Position numbers and translations under genes: made by a program. This document shows, one piece after another, positions 63,721 through 64,000 of a stretch of 64,000 nt of DNA (positions are counted from its first letter, which is position 1; the number at the start of each line of letters is the position of its first letter). This stretch comes from Ricordea florida (lineage: Eukaryota > Cnidaria > Anthozoa > Corallimorpharia > Ricordeidae). The DNA lies in contig OX453273.1 in the NCBI GenBank assembly GCA_949710005.1, forward strand, positions 39,073,538 through 39,137,537, written 5' to 3'. The notes under the pieces were generated by a model, which was given only the letters and a program-made list of their open reading frames with translations, was not told where the DNA came from and made no database searches.

Positions 63721-64000
63721 CTGGTACGCATTAAATGTCTCTAGAATGTTGACGGACTGTATGTGTCAAGGACGCGTCCATCACGATGTGTGAAAATGCT
63801 GAAGCTTTAGCTTAAATTCATGTTTGGATAAATGATTGCAGCAGATAAGAAATTAGCGTGTTCTACAGTTCTTGTTTGTTTTAATTATTCTACAAGCTTT
63901 AGTACTGACAATTTCTCTTCATTTAAGAATTCAACCAAGGAGGCAAGACTGCTATGAAATGACACACTAAGTTTTAAATTAAGATGTCACAATTAATGGT

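Noticed and set aside
1-64000. tRNA genes, rRNA and CRISPR arrays
   Set aside because: The only tRNA-like signal is the SINE at 59445. Repeats are tandem or inverted without the spacer pattern of CRISPR, and no rRNA sequence was seen.

Overview
The window is animal nuclear DNA, probably from an anthozoan cnidarian such as a coral or sea anemone. The evidence is spliced host genes (SUGP1, MRPL24, a death-domain gene), a tRNA-derived SINE and MITEs of the kind common in anthozoan genomes. The host identification is inference from these features.

The host frame is as follows. On the left are the 3' exons of SUGP1 (+, 443-6113) and a complete five-exon MRPL24 (-, 8095-13384). On the right are a possible first exon (46957-47035), two exons of a death-domain gene (+, 58485-60218), a SINE, an apparent heat-shock promoter facing left (about 61860-62040) and the last exon of an unidentified minus-strand gene (62466-62547).

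The centre is one 32.5 kb insertion, 14147-46601. It has identical 334-bp terminal inverted repeats and a perfect 5-bp target duplication (GAAGC). It is not one element. It is a Polinton/Maverick (adintovirus-like) endogenous virus, element A, about 16 kb. A second related one, element B (15533-31980, 16.4 kb), is inserted inside it. The gene order is nearly the same in both: at the left end two plus-strand genes (a SAP-like plus zinc-repeat protein and an acidic protein), then a long minus-strand virion block (minor-capsid-like protein, a 530-aa protein, several membrane and coiled-coil proteins, packaging ATPase, major capsid protein), a plus-strand DDE integrase, and at the right end a minus-strand protein-primed-type DNA polymerase B. 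B landed in the loop of a transcription-terminator-like hairpin between two convergent genes of A, so it broke no gene of A.

The virion genes and integrases of A and B are close homologues, but their polymerases are from clearly different PolB branches. Only the N-terminal SAP-like and proline-rich portion is shared. All main genes of B look intact. A is intact except for one in-frame TAA in its polymerase. Both elements use recurring upstream motifs that seem to fall into two classes (TTTAAAAAGAAA before terminal and replication genes, TCTAAAGAT before virion genes) and share hairpins at convergent gene ends.

A third, GC-richer and heavily decayed Polinton of another lineage (element C, about 51.4-58.45 kb) lies 5 kb to the right. 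It has recognisable fragments of integrase, capsid-like proteins and packaging ATPase, and it ends directly against the splice acceptor of the death-domain gene.
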